Source: Marinilabilia salmonicolor JCM 21150
Lineage (GTDB): Bacteria > Bacteroidota > Bacteroidia > Bacteroidales > Marinilabiliaceae
Direction: 5' to 3'
NCBI RefSeq assembly: GCF_000259075.1
Contig: NZ_AJKI01000002.1
Span: 372,001-436,000 of the forward strand
Length of the DNA: 64,000 nucleotides
Of the stretch, positions 35,036 to 42,783 are shown piece by piece. The stretch's first letter is position 1, and each line of letters opens with the position of its first letter. The notes under the pieces were generated by a model. It worked only from the letters and a program-made list of their open reading frames with translations, was not told the origin of the DNA and ran no database searches. Both the position numbers and the translations under genes were made by a program.

Positions 35036-35305
35036 ATGTCGAAAAAAGAGACAGAAAAGAAATTTGAAATGGCCCTTGAAAAGCAGAATTATCTGTTACT
35101 GGCTATTGCATTTGTTATTGTTATTGTCGGCTTTTTGCTGATGATGGGAGGAGGAAGTGAAAATCCGGAAGTTTTCAACGAGGGGGTTTATAGTTTTCGC
35201 AGGATTACCCTTGCACCTCTGGTTGTTTTGTTTGGATTTTTGTTTGCGATATATGCCATTATGAAAAAGCCAGCAGAGACCAAAGAGATGGAGAAGAAGA
35301 AATAA
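35036..35305 (+). CDS. DUF3098 small membrane protein
   Basis: The 89-residue protein has a charged N-terminus, two membrane helices (about 19-38 and 60-77) joined by the loop GGGSENPEVFNEGVYSFRRI, and a lysine-rich tail. This matches DUF3098, a Bacteroidota family nearly always coded between ftsX and uppP. The function is unknown; conserved placement suggests a link to division or undecaprenyl-phosphate recycling. Confidence 0.87.
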   Translation: MSKKETEKKFEMALEKQNYLLLAIAFVIVIVGFLLMMGGGSENPEVFNEGVYSFRRITLAPLVVLFGFLFAIYAIMKKPAETKEMEKKK

Positions 35306-35410
35306 ATGTTTCGCTTTTTGGCTGTTTTTTTAAAGGGTGAATGTCTGTCGGGTTTTTGGCAGGCATTTTTGGTGTAACGACAATGAGATTATTTGTAATT
35401 CAGATTTAAA

Positions 35411-36214
35411 ATGGATTGGATAGAAGCGTTAATACTGGGCATTGTTCAGGGCCTTACAGAATTTCTGCCTGTTAGCAGCAGCGGGCATCTCGAGATTGGC
35501 AAACAGCTTTTGGGGATAGAAACCCCGGACAGCCTTCGCTTTACGGTGGTTGTACACGGGGCTACAGTGTTGAGTACTCTGGTGGTCTTTCGCAAGGACA
35601 TCGTTGAATTGTTTTCAGGACTTTTTAAGTTTCAATGGAATGAAGAGACAAAATACATCGCTAAAATTGCTTTTTCCATGATCCCAATAGGAATTGTGGG
35701 ACTGTTTTTTAAAGATACTGTGGAAGAGATTTTCAATACCGGAAGTATGTTGCTGTTGGTAGGGCTTATGTTGTTGATTACCGCTTCTTTTCTGGCATTT
35801 TCGTATTACAAAAAATCTGGCGACAGGGATATTACTTTTCGGGATGCCTTAATCATCGGGATTGCGCAGACATTTGCTGTTCTTCCGGGAATATCACGTT
35901 CGGGAGCCACTATTGCTACCGGATTGATAATAGGGAATAAGCGAACAGAAGTTGCGCGGTTTTCTTTTCTGATGGTTTTGGTACCGATAATTGGAGAGAA
36001 CACGCTGGATTTGCTGAAATCTGATGTGCCGCAAGCAGTTACCGGAAATGAGATTGGGGCGCTGGTAATGCTTGCCGGATTTGTTGCCGCCTTTGTTAGT
36101 GGCTTGCTCGCTTGTCAGTGGATGATTGAGATTGTGAAGCGCGGGAAGCTGATTTATTTTGCGCTCTATTGCGCGGTCGTCGGCGCTCTTGCCATCGGTG
36201 GTTTTGTGTGGTAA
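35411..36214 (+). CDS. uppP: undecaprenyl-diphosphatase (BacA type)
   Basis: The 267-residue membrane protein dephosphorylates undecaprenyl pyrophosphate so that the lipid carrier can be reused for peptidoglycan and glycan synthesis. The active-site motifs are [18 protein letters not shown] (about residues 14-31) and [14 protein letters not shown] (about 160-173). About eight helices are seen. Members give bacitracin resistance when overproduced. It is followed by truB after 33 bases. Confidence 0.96.
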   Translation: MDWIEALILGIVQGLTEFLPVSSSGHLEIGKQLLGIETPDSLRFTVVVHGATVLSTLVVFRKDIVELFSGLFKFQWNEETKYIAKIAFSMIPIGIVGLFFKDTVEEIFNTGSMLLLVGLMLLITASFLAFSYYKKSGDRDITFRDALIIGIAQTFAVLPGISRSGATIATGLIIGNKRTEVARFSFLMVLVPIIGENTLDLLKSDVPQAVTGNEIGALVMLAGFVAAFVSGLLACQWMIEIVKRGKLIYFALYCAVVGALAIGGFVW

Positions 36215-36247
36215 CTTGCGCTTTAGCGGTGCTTATTTTAAGGAATA

Positions 36248-37033
36248 ATGGAGTTGAAGGAATTTTGTACTGACCTGTCCGTTCTCGATCATCCTGCCTG
36301 TTTTTCAGAAGGACTGATTTTGCTGGTGGATAAACCCCTGGAATGGACATCGTTTGATGTGGTAAAAAAAATAAGATCCCGCCTGCAGCATGGATTAAAA
36401 CTTAAAAAGCTGAAAGTCGGACATGCCGGAACGTTGGATCCTCTTGCTTCGGGGTTGGTAATTGTCTGCACTGGCAAAGCGACCAAACAAATAGACCGGC
36501 TGATGGGGCATGATAAAACGTATGTGGCCGGAATTAAATTTGGTGCAACCACTCCGTCGTTTGACCTGGAAACGCCCGTTGATCAGGAGTTTCCTGCCGG
36601 GCATATTACCAGTGACAGCGTAGCAGCTGCATTACTTCATTTTTTAGGGGAGCAGGATCAGGTGCCACCGCAATTTTCGGCTGTCAAAGTGGACGGGAAA
36701 AGGGCTTACCACATGGCCAGAAAAGGAGAGGAGTTTGAGATAAAATCACGTAAAGTGGTGTTTCATGAGTTGAAATTGGTGGGCTTTGACAATGATGAGG
36801 CCATTGTGCATATTCGTTGCAGTAAGGGTACTTATATTCGTTCGTTTGCCAGAGACCTGGGATTGGCATTGAAATCAGGGGCTCACCTGAGCGGGCTCAG
36901 AAGAACCGTTATTGGGGAGGCTCAGGTAGAGAATGCACTTACCATTGGGTCTTTTGATGAGGCTTTTGACAAATTGAAAGAAAAATGGAACAACCAGGGG
37001 CTGATTGGTGTTAATGTCAGGCAGGATTGTTGA
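36248..37033 (+). CDS. truB: tRNA pseudouridine(55) synthase
   Basis: The 261-residue protein is TruB, forming pseudouridine 55 in the TΨC loop. The catalytic Asp is in GHAGTLDPLASG (about residues 58-69). LVDKPLEWTSFDVVKKIR starts the fold, VPPQFSAVKVDGKRAYHMAR is the substrate loop and CSKGTYIRSFARDLG closes the site. The C-terminal PUA-like extension is short, as in many Bacteroidota. A hairpin with U-tract follows the stop. Confidence 0.95.
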   Translation: MELKEFCTDLSVLDHPACFSEGLILLVDKPLEWTSFDVVKKIRSRLQHGLKLKKLKVGHAGTLDPLASGLVIVCTGKATKQIDRLMGHDKTYVAGIKFGATTPSFDLETPVDQEFPAGHITSDSVAAALLHFLGEQDQVPPQFSAVKVDGKRAYHMARKGEEFEIKSRKVVFHELKLVGFDNDEAIVHIRCSKGTYIRSFARDLGLALKSGAHLSGLRRTVIGEAQVENALTIGSFDEAFDKLKEKWNNQGLIGVNVRQDC

Positions 37034-37043
37034 AAAATTTTCG

Positions 37044-37097
37044 ATGAGCCGGTTGAAACAAATCATCAATTCTTGCGTATAAGATAGGCTCATTTTT
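37044..37097 (+). terminator. possible terminator after truB
   Basis: ATGAGCC at 37044-37050 pairs perfectly with GGCTCAT at 37087-37093, followed by TTTT. The loop of 36 bases is long for an intrinsic terminator, so this is tentative, but it sits between truB and queA where a transcript end would be expected. Confidence 0.35.
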
Positions 37098-37144
37098 GTG
37101 TTAGAAAACAGAGTAATTAATCATACAAAATCACAAAGGGAATT

Positions 37145-38194
37145 ATGAAGTTGTCAAAATTCAAATACAAATTACCCGAAGAACTTATTGCACTGCACCC
37201 TTCAACCAACCGCGATGAGTCGCGTCTGATGGTGGTGCATAAAGATACCGGGAAGATTGAACACAAAGTTTTTAAAGACATCATTGATTACTTTGATGAG
37301 AAAGACATCATGGTGTTCAATAATACCAAAGTTTTTCCGGCGCGATTGTATGGTAATAAAGAGAAAACCGGTGCTGAGATTGAAGTGTTCTTGCTTCGGG
37401 AACTAAACAAGGAGCAGCGTTTATGGGATGTTTTGGTGGATCCTGCACGTAAAATCCGTATCGGAAACAAACTCTATTTTGGTGACAATGATTCTCTGGT
37501 TGCTGAAGTGATTGACAATACGACTTCCCGGGGGCGTACCCTTCGTTTTCTTTTTGACGGATCGCACGAGGAGTTTAAAGAAACTTTATATAGTCTGGGA
37601 GAAACGCCCCTGCCTAAATTTATCAACAGAAAGGTGGAGCCTGAAGATCAGGAACGTTATCAGACTATTTTTGCCAAACACGAAGGGGCAGTGGCAGCTC
37701 CCACTGCCGGAATGCACTTTAGCCGTGAGTTGCTTAAACGTTTTGAGATCAAAGGGGTGGATTTCTCGTATGTTACACTACACGTGGGTCTGGGTAGTTT
37801 CAGGTCTGTTGATGTGGAAGATCTGACCAAACATAAAATGGATTCAGAGCAAATCATTATTCCTGAGGATTCGGCAGAGATGATCAATAATGCCCAGGAT
37901 GAACGTCGTCGGATATGTGCGGTAGGCACCACGGTAATGAGAACCATTGAAAGCTCAGTTTCGACCAACGGGCATGTTAATCCTTTTGAAGGGTGGACAA
38001 ATAAGTTTATTTTTCCGCCATACGAATTCAGTGTGGCTGATTCTATGGTTTCCAACTTTCATCTTCCATATTCCACTTTGCTGATGATGGTGGCTGCTTT
38101 CGGAGGATATGACCTGATTATGAAAGCATACAAAACAGCCGTTAAAGAAAAATACCGCTTTGGTACTTACGGTGATGCAATGTTGATTATATAA
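37145..38194 (+). CDS. queA: S-adenosylmethionine:tRNA ribosyltransferase-isomerase
   Basis: The 349-residue protein is QueA, which moves the ribosyl part of SAM onto preQ1 at tRNA position 34 to form epoxyqueuosine. Family signatures are [15 protein letters not shown] at the start, [22 protein letters not shown], and [13 protein letters not shown] with [14 protein letters not shown]. The queD-like gene at 27742 acts earlier in the same pathway. A strong intrinsic terminator follows the stop within 24 bases. Confidence 0.97.
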   Translation: MKLSKFKYKLPEELIALHPSTNRDESRLMVVHKDTGKIEHKVFKDIIDYFDEKDIMVFNNTKVFPARLYGNKEKTGAEIEVFLLRELNKEQRLWDVLVDPARKIRIGNKLYFGDNDSLVAEVIDNTTSRGRTLRFLFDGSHEEFKETLYSLGETPLPKFINRKVEPEDQERYQTIFAKHEGAVAAPTAGMHFSRELLKRFEIKGVDFSYVTLHVGLGSFRSVDVEDLTKHKMDSEQIIIPEDSAEMINNAQDERRRICAVGTTVMRTIESSVSTNGHVNPFEGWTNKFIFPPYEFSVADSMVSNFHLPYSTLLMMVAAFGGYDLIMKAYKTAVKEKYRFGTYGDAMLII

Positions 38195-38217
38195 ATCTGC
38201 ATTGGAAAAAACTTTTA

Positions 38218-38253
38218 ACCCGTATCCAGGATGTGTTGGATACGGGTTTTTTT
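38218..38253 (+). terminator. intrinsic terminator after queA
   Basis: An 11-base perfect inverted repeat (38218-38228 with 38237-38247) around an eight-base loop is followed directly by a run of seven T. It sits 24 bases after the queA stop codon and rules out the upstream in-frame start at 38202 for the next gene. Confidence 0.9.
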
Positions 38254-38309
38254 ATATTTTTTTTGTAACTTTTGAACCTGAACCAAGTTTTTGCTATAAC
38301 TATACCGAT

Positions 38310-39170
38310 ATGATAAAGATCCTTGTTCCGGTAACTTTTACCGACCACTCCATAAATGCATTCACCTATGCACTTACTCTTGCCGGGAAGTTTCCATCCA
38401 CGGTTACGCTGTTGCATAGTTTTTCGGATTATGAAGATATTGAGGAGGGGATGAATGTTATGCCTCCCAACAGTGAAGAGGACATTCAAAAAAGAGAGCA
38501 GGATGCACGCGACCGGCTTGCCGATCTTTGTCAGAGTGCCATTAATAAGATGACCTCTATTCAGGATAAAAATATTGAGTTGGAAAATCGGTTTGAGTTT
38601 GGGTATGCTGAAGAAGTAATTCTGAAAGTGAGCAAAGATCTTGATCCGGATGTAATCATAATGGGGACTAAAAGCAAAGGGGAAACCATCAAAGAGCTCC
38701 TGGGGAGTGTTACAAGCGATGTGATGAGGAGAGCAACGGTGCCTGTTCTGGCTGTTCCGGCCAAATCAACAGTTGATCTGGAAAAATTGAGCCGCGTGTT
38801 GTTTGTTACCGACTTTGGGGATGCCGATTATATTTCCGTTCATAAACTGATTCGACTTATTACTCCATTTCAGACACATATAAATGCTGTTCGGTTTCAG
38901 GCCCACAAGCCCGATAATACAGAGATTCGAAGAATGGAGAAATTCAGGGATTATTGCGATGCTACCTACAGGAATCACAAGATTAAAAGTAATTTTGAAC
39001 AGAGTGAGCAATTTATGGATTCTTTGGAAAAGTATGTTGCCGAAAATAATATTGATCTTATTGCCATGACACGTCGGAAACGCAATATGATTGCCCGTTT
39101 GTTTACTCCGGAGATTACCCGGCGTATTCTGTTTTATACCGACGTGCCATTATTGGTGTTTCATGCCTGA
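38310..39170 (+). CDS. universal stress protein, two Usp domains
   Basis: The 286-residue protein contains two Usp folds. The first (about residues 1-150) carries an ATP-binding signature GTKSKGETIKELLGSVTSDV followed by VPVLAVP. The second (about 155-286) lacks the glycine loop, so only the first likely binds nucleotide. The ATG at 38310 begins MIKILVPVTFTDHS as in the family; the in-frame ATG at 38202 lies inside the queA terminator region. Such proteins modulate stress survival; partners are unknown. pfkA follows after 65 bases. Confidence 0.88.
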   Translation: MIKILVPVTFTDHSINAFTYALTLAGKFPSTVTLLHSFSDYEDIEEGMNVMPPNSEEDIQKREQDARDRLADLCQSAINKMTSIQDKNIELENRFEFGYAEEVILKVSKDLDPDVIIMGTKSKGETIKELLGSVTSDVMRRATVPVLAVPAKSTVDLEKLSRVLFVTDFGDADYISVHKLIRLITPFQTHINAVRFQAHKPDNTEIRRMEKFRDYCDATYRNHKIKSNFEQSEQFMDSLEKYVAENNIDLIAMTRRKRNMIARLFTPEITRRILFYTDVPLLVFHA

Positions 39171-39235
39171 CCCGTAATAAAACAACCTGATAGATTAGTC
39201 TTACTTTGAATCGGCGATAACCGTTTAAAAACAAA

Positions 39236-40273
39236 ATGGTCATGGGGAATAAAAAAATGAAAATCGGAATCCTTTCTGCAGGAGGAGATTGTCCGGGTAT
39301 TAATGCTACCATAAGAGGGATTGGTAAAACTGCTATTGTAGAATATGGAATGGAAGTCGTGGGTATTGCCAACGGCTTTACGGGTCTGCTGGAGAAAGAT
39401 GTTATTCCTCTTAATGAGCAACTGCTTTCCGGTATCCTGACATTGGGAGGAACCATTCTTGGCACCTCAAGAATGAAGCCGTTCAAACAACAAGAGGGTG
39501 ATATTGTGTCTGATAAGCCTCAGTTAATAAAGCAAAACTACAAGGAACTTGAGCTGGATGCTCTGGTTTGTATCGGAGGAAACGGAACCCAGGAAACCGC
39601 CAACCTTTTGTACAAGGAAGGGCTGAATATTGTAGGAATTCCCAAAACTATTGATAATGATGTATGGGGTACTGACGTTACGTTTGGGTTTGATACTGCA
39701 TTGACCATTGCAACCGAAGCCATTGACCGTCTGCATACTACCGCTAACTCTCACAAAAGAGTAATGGTCATTGAGGTCATGGGGCATCATGCCGGTTGGA
39801 TTGCTTTGCATTCCGGTATTGCAGGTGGGGGTGATGTGATTCTTCTTCCCGAACTGGATTACGATATGGATGTGGTGGCGAACTGTCTGATAGAAAGGAA
39901 TCAGAAGAAAAAGCCTTATTCCATTGTGGTGGTTGCAGAGGGCATTAAGTCGGGCAAAAAGAAAAATGCAGGAGCCTACATTGCTAAGAAAATACGCAAA
40001 ATGACCGGTCTGGAGACTCGTGAAACCGTTTTGGGTTATACCCAGCGTGGAGGCAGCCCTACGCCGGCCGACAGGATTTTGGCTACCCGTTATGGCACCT
40101 ATGCTGCTCAAATGATACATCAGGAGAACTTTGGCGTAATGGTTGCCGCGAAAGGGAATGACATAGTAAGTGTGCCCCTGGATGAAGTTGGAGGTCGTTT
40201 GAGATTGGTGGATCCGGATAACGGACTGGTTCAAAAAACCAGATACATGGGGGTTTGTTTCGGAGGAAAGTAA
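39236..40273 (+). CDS. pfkA: 6-phosphofructokinase
   Basis: The 345-residue protein phosphorylates fructose 6-phosphate in glycolysis. Seen are GILSAGGDCPGINATIRG (phosphate-binding loop), CIGGNGTQETA, IPKTIDNDVWGTDVTFGFDTA (catalytic Asp), EVMGHHAGWIAL and LGYTQRGGSPTPADR. The first loop has GGNG with Gly, as in ATP users, but the catalytic motif reads PKTIDND with Lys rather than PGTIDND. That pairing is typical of the so-called group III PFKs. ATP is the more likely donor because the PPi-type GGDD/GGED sequence is absent. Start may also be the ATG at 39242 or 39257. Confidence 0.93.
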   Translation: MVMGNKKMKIGILSAGGDCPGINATIRGIGKTAIVEYGMEVVGIANGFTGLLEKDVIPLNEQLLSGILTLGGTILGTSRMKPFKQQEGDIVSDKPQLIKQNYKELELDALVCIGGNGTQETANLLYKEGLNIVGIPKTIDNDVWGTDVTFGFDTALTIATEAIDRLHTTANSHKRVMVIEVMGHHAGWIALHSGIAGGGDVILLPELDYDMDVVANCLIERNQKKKPYSIVVVAEGIKSGKKKNAGAYIAKKIRKMTGLETRETVLGYTQRGGSPTPADRILATRYGTYAAQMIHQENFGVMVAAKGNDIVSVPLDEVGGRLRLVDPDNGLVQKTRYMGVCFGGK

Positions 40274-40292
40274 TTTTTCCGGGGGGAATCCT

Positions 40293-40300
40293 TAAATTTG
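40293..40300 (+). promoter_or_regulatory. -7 promoter box for cysH
   Basis: TAAATTTG followed by C fits the Bacteroidota -7 consensus; it ends 16 bases before the cysH ATG at 40316 and supports that start over the upstream in-frame codon at 40298. Confidence 0.55.
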
Positions 40301-40315
40301 CAAAAAAACAATTCA

Positions 40316-41020
40316 ATGGATCAAAAGCAGATTGCAGAACTAAACGAAAAATTCACCCAAAAAGACCCCACTGAACTTCTTACGTGGGTCCTGAACGAGT
40401 ATGGGAACAAGGTCGCACTATCTTCAAGCATGGGAGCTGAAGACCAGGTGCTTACAGATATGGTGCTTAAAATTAAGTCTGATGCACGGGTTTTCACCTT
40501 GGATACCGGACGCCTGTTTCCTGAAACATACGATCTAATAGATCGCACCAATAAAAAATACAATACCAGAATAGAGGTCATGTTTCCTGATTACAAACAG
40601 GTGGAGGAGATGGTCAACAGTAAAGGGATAAATCTGTTTTATGAAAGCGTTGAAAACAGGAAACTTTGTTGTGGAATCCGTAAGATTGAACCCCTGAAGC
40701 GGATGTTCAGTACCCTGGATGCCTGGATATGCGGATTACGCGCCGGTCAGGCCATTACCCGCCAGAATATTCAAGTGGTGGAGTGGGATGAAAATAACGG
40801 ACTTTTAAAATTTAATCCTCTGGCTGCATGGTCGGAAAGTGATGTTTGGGATTATATCAAAGAACATAAAGTTCCTTACAATCCACTTCACGACAAAGGA
40901 TTTCCAAGTATTGGTTGCCTTCCCTGTACGCGGGCCATTGAATCATGGGAGGATGTTCGTGCCGGCCGCTGGTGGTGGGAAAATCCCGAAAGCAAGGAGT
41001 GCGGATTGCACAAGAGATAA
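40316..41020 (+). CDS. cysH: assimilatory adenylyl-sulfate (APS/PAPS) reductase
   Basis: The 234-residue protein is the thioredoxin-dependent reductase that turns APS or PAPS into sulfite. Seen are SSSMGAEDQVL, the VFTLDTGRLFPETYDL loop, a CCGIRKIEPLKR motif and the C-terminal GCLPCT...KECGLH. The CC...CxxC cysteines are those of the [4Fe-4S] enzymes that prefer APS, so APS is the likely substrate. The redox-active Cys is in ECGLH. No other sulfate-assimilation gene is adjacent. Confidence 0.93.
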   Translation: MDQKQIAELNEKFTQKDPTELLTWVLNEYGNKVALSSSMGAEDQVLTDMVLKIKSDARVFTLDTGRLFPETYDLIDRTNKKYNTRIEVMFPDYKQVEEMVNSKGINLFYESVENRKLCCGIRKIEPLKRMFSTLDAWICGLRAGQAITRQNIQVVEWDENNGLLKFNPLAAWSESDVWDYIKEHKVPYNPLHDKGFPSIGCLPCTRAIESWEDVRAGRWWWENPESKECGLHKR

Positions 41021-41093
41021 CCCGCGAATTTGCCGGTGGCTATGGCCTGATTTATGTATAAATTAGGTTCGTAAATATGTAAAATCTTTTTTC

Positions 41094-41996
41094 TTGATCT
41101 CTGTTTGCATACCGGTATTCAATTTTGATGTGCGCCAGTTGGTGAATTCGCTTGCCCGACAGGTAACTGCGGTAAGCTTTCCATGCGAAATTGTGCTGAT
41201 TGACGATGGTTCAGATGAGGAATTCCGAAAAATCAACCGGTCGGTTTGCAATCAGCATGTTTATGTCGAGTTGCCCGAAAATGTGGGGAGAGCAAGTGTC
41301 AGGAATCTCTTCTTGGAATATACCGGATATCGGTATTTGTTGTTTCTGGATTGTGATTCTTTGATTATTAAAGATGATTTCCTTTTGAGCTACGCTGCAT
41401 CTGTGACTTCTGACAACGAAAAGGTCGTTTGTGGAGGCAGGGTTTACGAAACCAAGAAGCCGGCGAGGGATTATCTTCTGAGATGGAAATATGGCGTTTA
41501 TCGGGAGAGCAAAACGTGTGAAGAACGTCAAAATGAACCCAACCGTTCTTTTATGTCCAATAACTTTTTGATCAGACGTGATGTGCTGGCCAGATTCCCT
41601 TTTGATCATCGAATCACCGTATATGGACATGAGGACACGTTATTGGGTTTTGTTTTGAAAAAGAACCGAATCAGCATTAAACACATTGATAATCCTGTGT
41701 TAAATGGTGACCTGGAGATTAATAGCGAGTATCTTCGTAAGAGTGGATTGAGTATCAAGAACCTGAGTGTTATTTTAGGATATGTTGATTATCATCCCGG
41801 CTTTTCAAGTGACATTGGACTGTTACAGTTCTATAAAAGAATCAGGCCGTGGTCGTTTGTGTTTTCCGGGTTGTTTTTTCTGTTCAAACCGATAATTGAG
41901 TTTTTGATAACTAGAGGGTTTGTGGTTCTTTGGATGTTTGATTTTTATAAACTGGGATTGTTTCTGAGGAGTAATTTTCAGGAACAAAGATTGTGA
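41094..41996 (+). CDS. family 2 glycosyltransferase
   Basis: The 300-residue protein has the GT-A fold start ISVCIPVFNFDVRQLVNSL, the nucleotide-sugar region EIVLIDDGSDEEF, the metal-binding LLFLDCDSLI (DxD) and YGHEDTLLGFVLKK as the ED acceptor motif. A hydrophobic segment near the C-terminus (about 255-275) may anchor it to the membrane. It starts with TTG at 41094; no better start exists because no in-frame ATG precedes the conserved ISVCIP. Donor and acceptor are unknown. Confidence 0.87.
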   Translation: MISVCIPVFNFDVRQLVNSLARQVTAVSFPCEIVLIDDGSDEEFRKINRSVCNQHVYVELPENVGRASVRNLFLEYTGYRYLLFLDCDSLIIKDDFLLSYAASVTSDNEKVVCGGRVYETKKPARDYLLRWKYGVYRESKTCEERQNEPNRSFMSNNFLIRRDVLARFPFDHRITVYGHEDTLLGFVLKKNRISIKHIDNPVLNGDLEINSEYLRKSGLSIKNLSVILGYVDYHPGFSSDIGLLQFYKRIRPWSFVFSGLFFLFKPIIEFLITRGFVVLWMFDFYKLGLFLRSNFQEQRL

Positions 41997-42056
41997 TAAT
42001 TTCCTGTTGATTCGATTTCTTTGTTCTTTACGCAAAGAACTTAAACGTTATTATGC

Positions 42057-42338
42057 ATGAAGAGAGTACGGTTGATAATTGAGGGAAGAGTTCAGGGTGT
42101 AGGGTTTCGCTATTTTGTTCAGGATAATGCCCGCCGGTATCAAATCAATGGATATGTGAAAAACATGCCTGGCGGCAATGTGGAAGTTGATGCCGAGGGG
42201 GAACCGGAGATGTTGGATAATTTTTTAGAAAAATGTCGAATGGGGCCGCCTCAGGCGGTAGTCAGTTCTTTTAAGATATTTGACGTTCCTGTATACGGAT
42301 ATACCAGGTTTCGCATACGGCACTGTGAAGATTTTTAG
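42057..42338 (+). CDS. acylphosphatase
   Basis: The 93-residue protein matches acylphosphatase, which hydrolyses carboxyl-phosphate bonds such as in acetyl phosphate or 1,3-bisphosphoglycerate. The catalytic Arg is in GRVQGVGFRYFVQDNA and the Asn in GYVKNMPGGNVEVDAEG. Its length and fold markers are standard. It converges on the YciI gene, with 10 bases between stops. Confidence 0.95.
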   Translation: MKRVRLIIEGRVQGVGFRYFVQDNARRYQINGYVKNMPGGNVEVDAEGEPEMLDNFLEKCRMGPPQAVVSSFKIFDVPVYGYTRFRIRHCEDF

Positions 42339-42348
42339 TGTGAACTTC

Positions 42349-42654
42349 TCATGAGTTTTCTTCACGTTCATCAATAAAATCCGTTAATTCCTGACATCTG
42401 ATATCGGGTTCAAATTCGATGATTTCGTATTGACCAATTCTGTTTTTATAGAAGGGATCTTCCTGTAGTATTTCGTAAAGCGTTTCCATGTCCGGCAGGC
42501 AGGAAAGAATAACTTCTCCGGTATTTGGGGTTCGGTTGCCCGAAACAATAAAATTGCCTTCGTCAACCTGTTTTTTCAGGAAGCTTTTATGGGCTTCTTT
42601 ATGGTAATTGACCTGTTCGTCTGAACGTCTGAATTGAATGATAACAATATACAT
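42349..42654 (-). CDS. YciI-family protein
   Basis: The 101-residue protein has the YciI-like dimeric α+β fold pattern: RRSDEQVNYHKEAHKSFLKKQVDEGNF with the conserved His of the putative active site, FIVSGNR and DPFYKNRIGQYEIIEFEP (conserved Asp-Pro-F). Relatives are dehalogenase- or muconolactone-isomerase-like enzymes; the substrate is not known. It lies alone between acylphosphatase and the YfhO gene and is divergent from the latter. Confidence 0.88.
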   Translation of the reverse strand: MYIVIIQFRRSDEQVNYHKEAHKSFLKKQVDEGNFIVSGNRTPNTGEVILSCLPDMETLYEILQEDPFYKNRIGQYEIIEFEPDIRCQELTDFIDEREENS

Positions 42655-42783
42655 GGGAATAAGGGTTAGTTAAACTGATTCTCTTTACGGTAATCTGGAA
42701 TTAAAGTTTCAGGCGGTACAAAAAGGTCGCCTCACAAACTTTATGTATCTTTCTGGTCTTAAAATCTCAAAAGAGTTTTCACA

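Noticed and set aside
39524-40234. 236-codon minus-strand frame opposite pfkA
   Set aside because: Antisense shadow of a well-supported gene; no motif, signal or start context.
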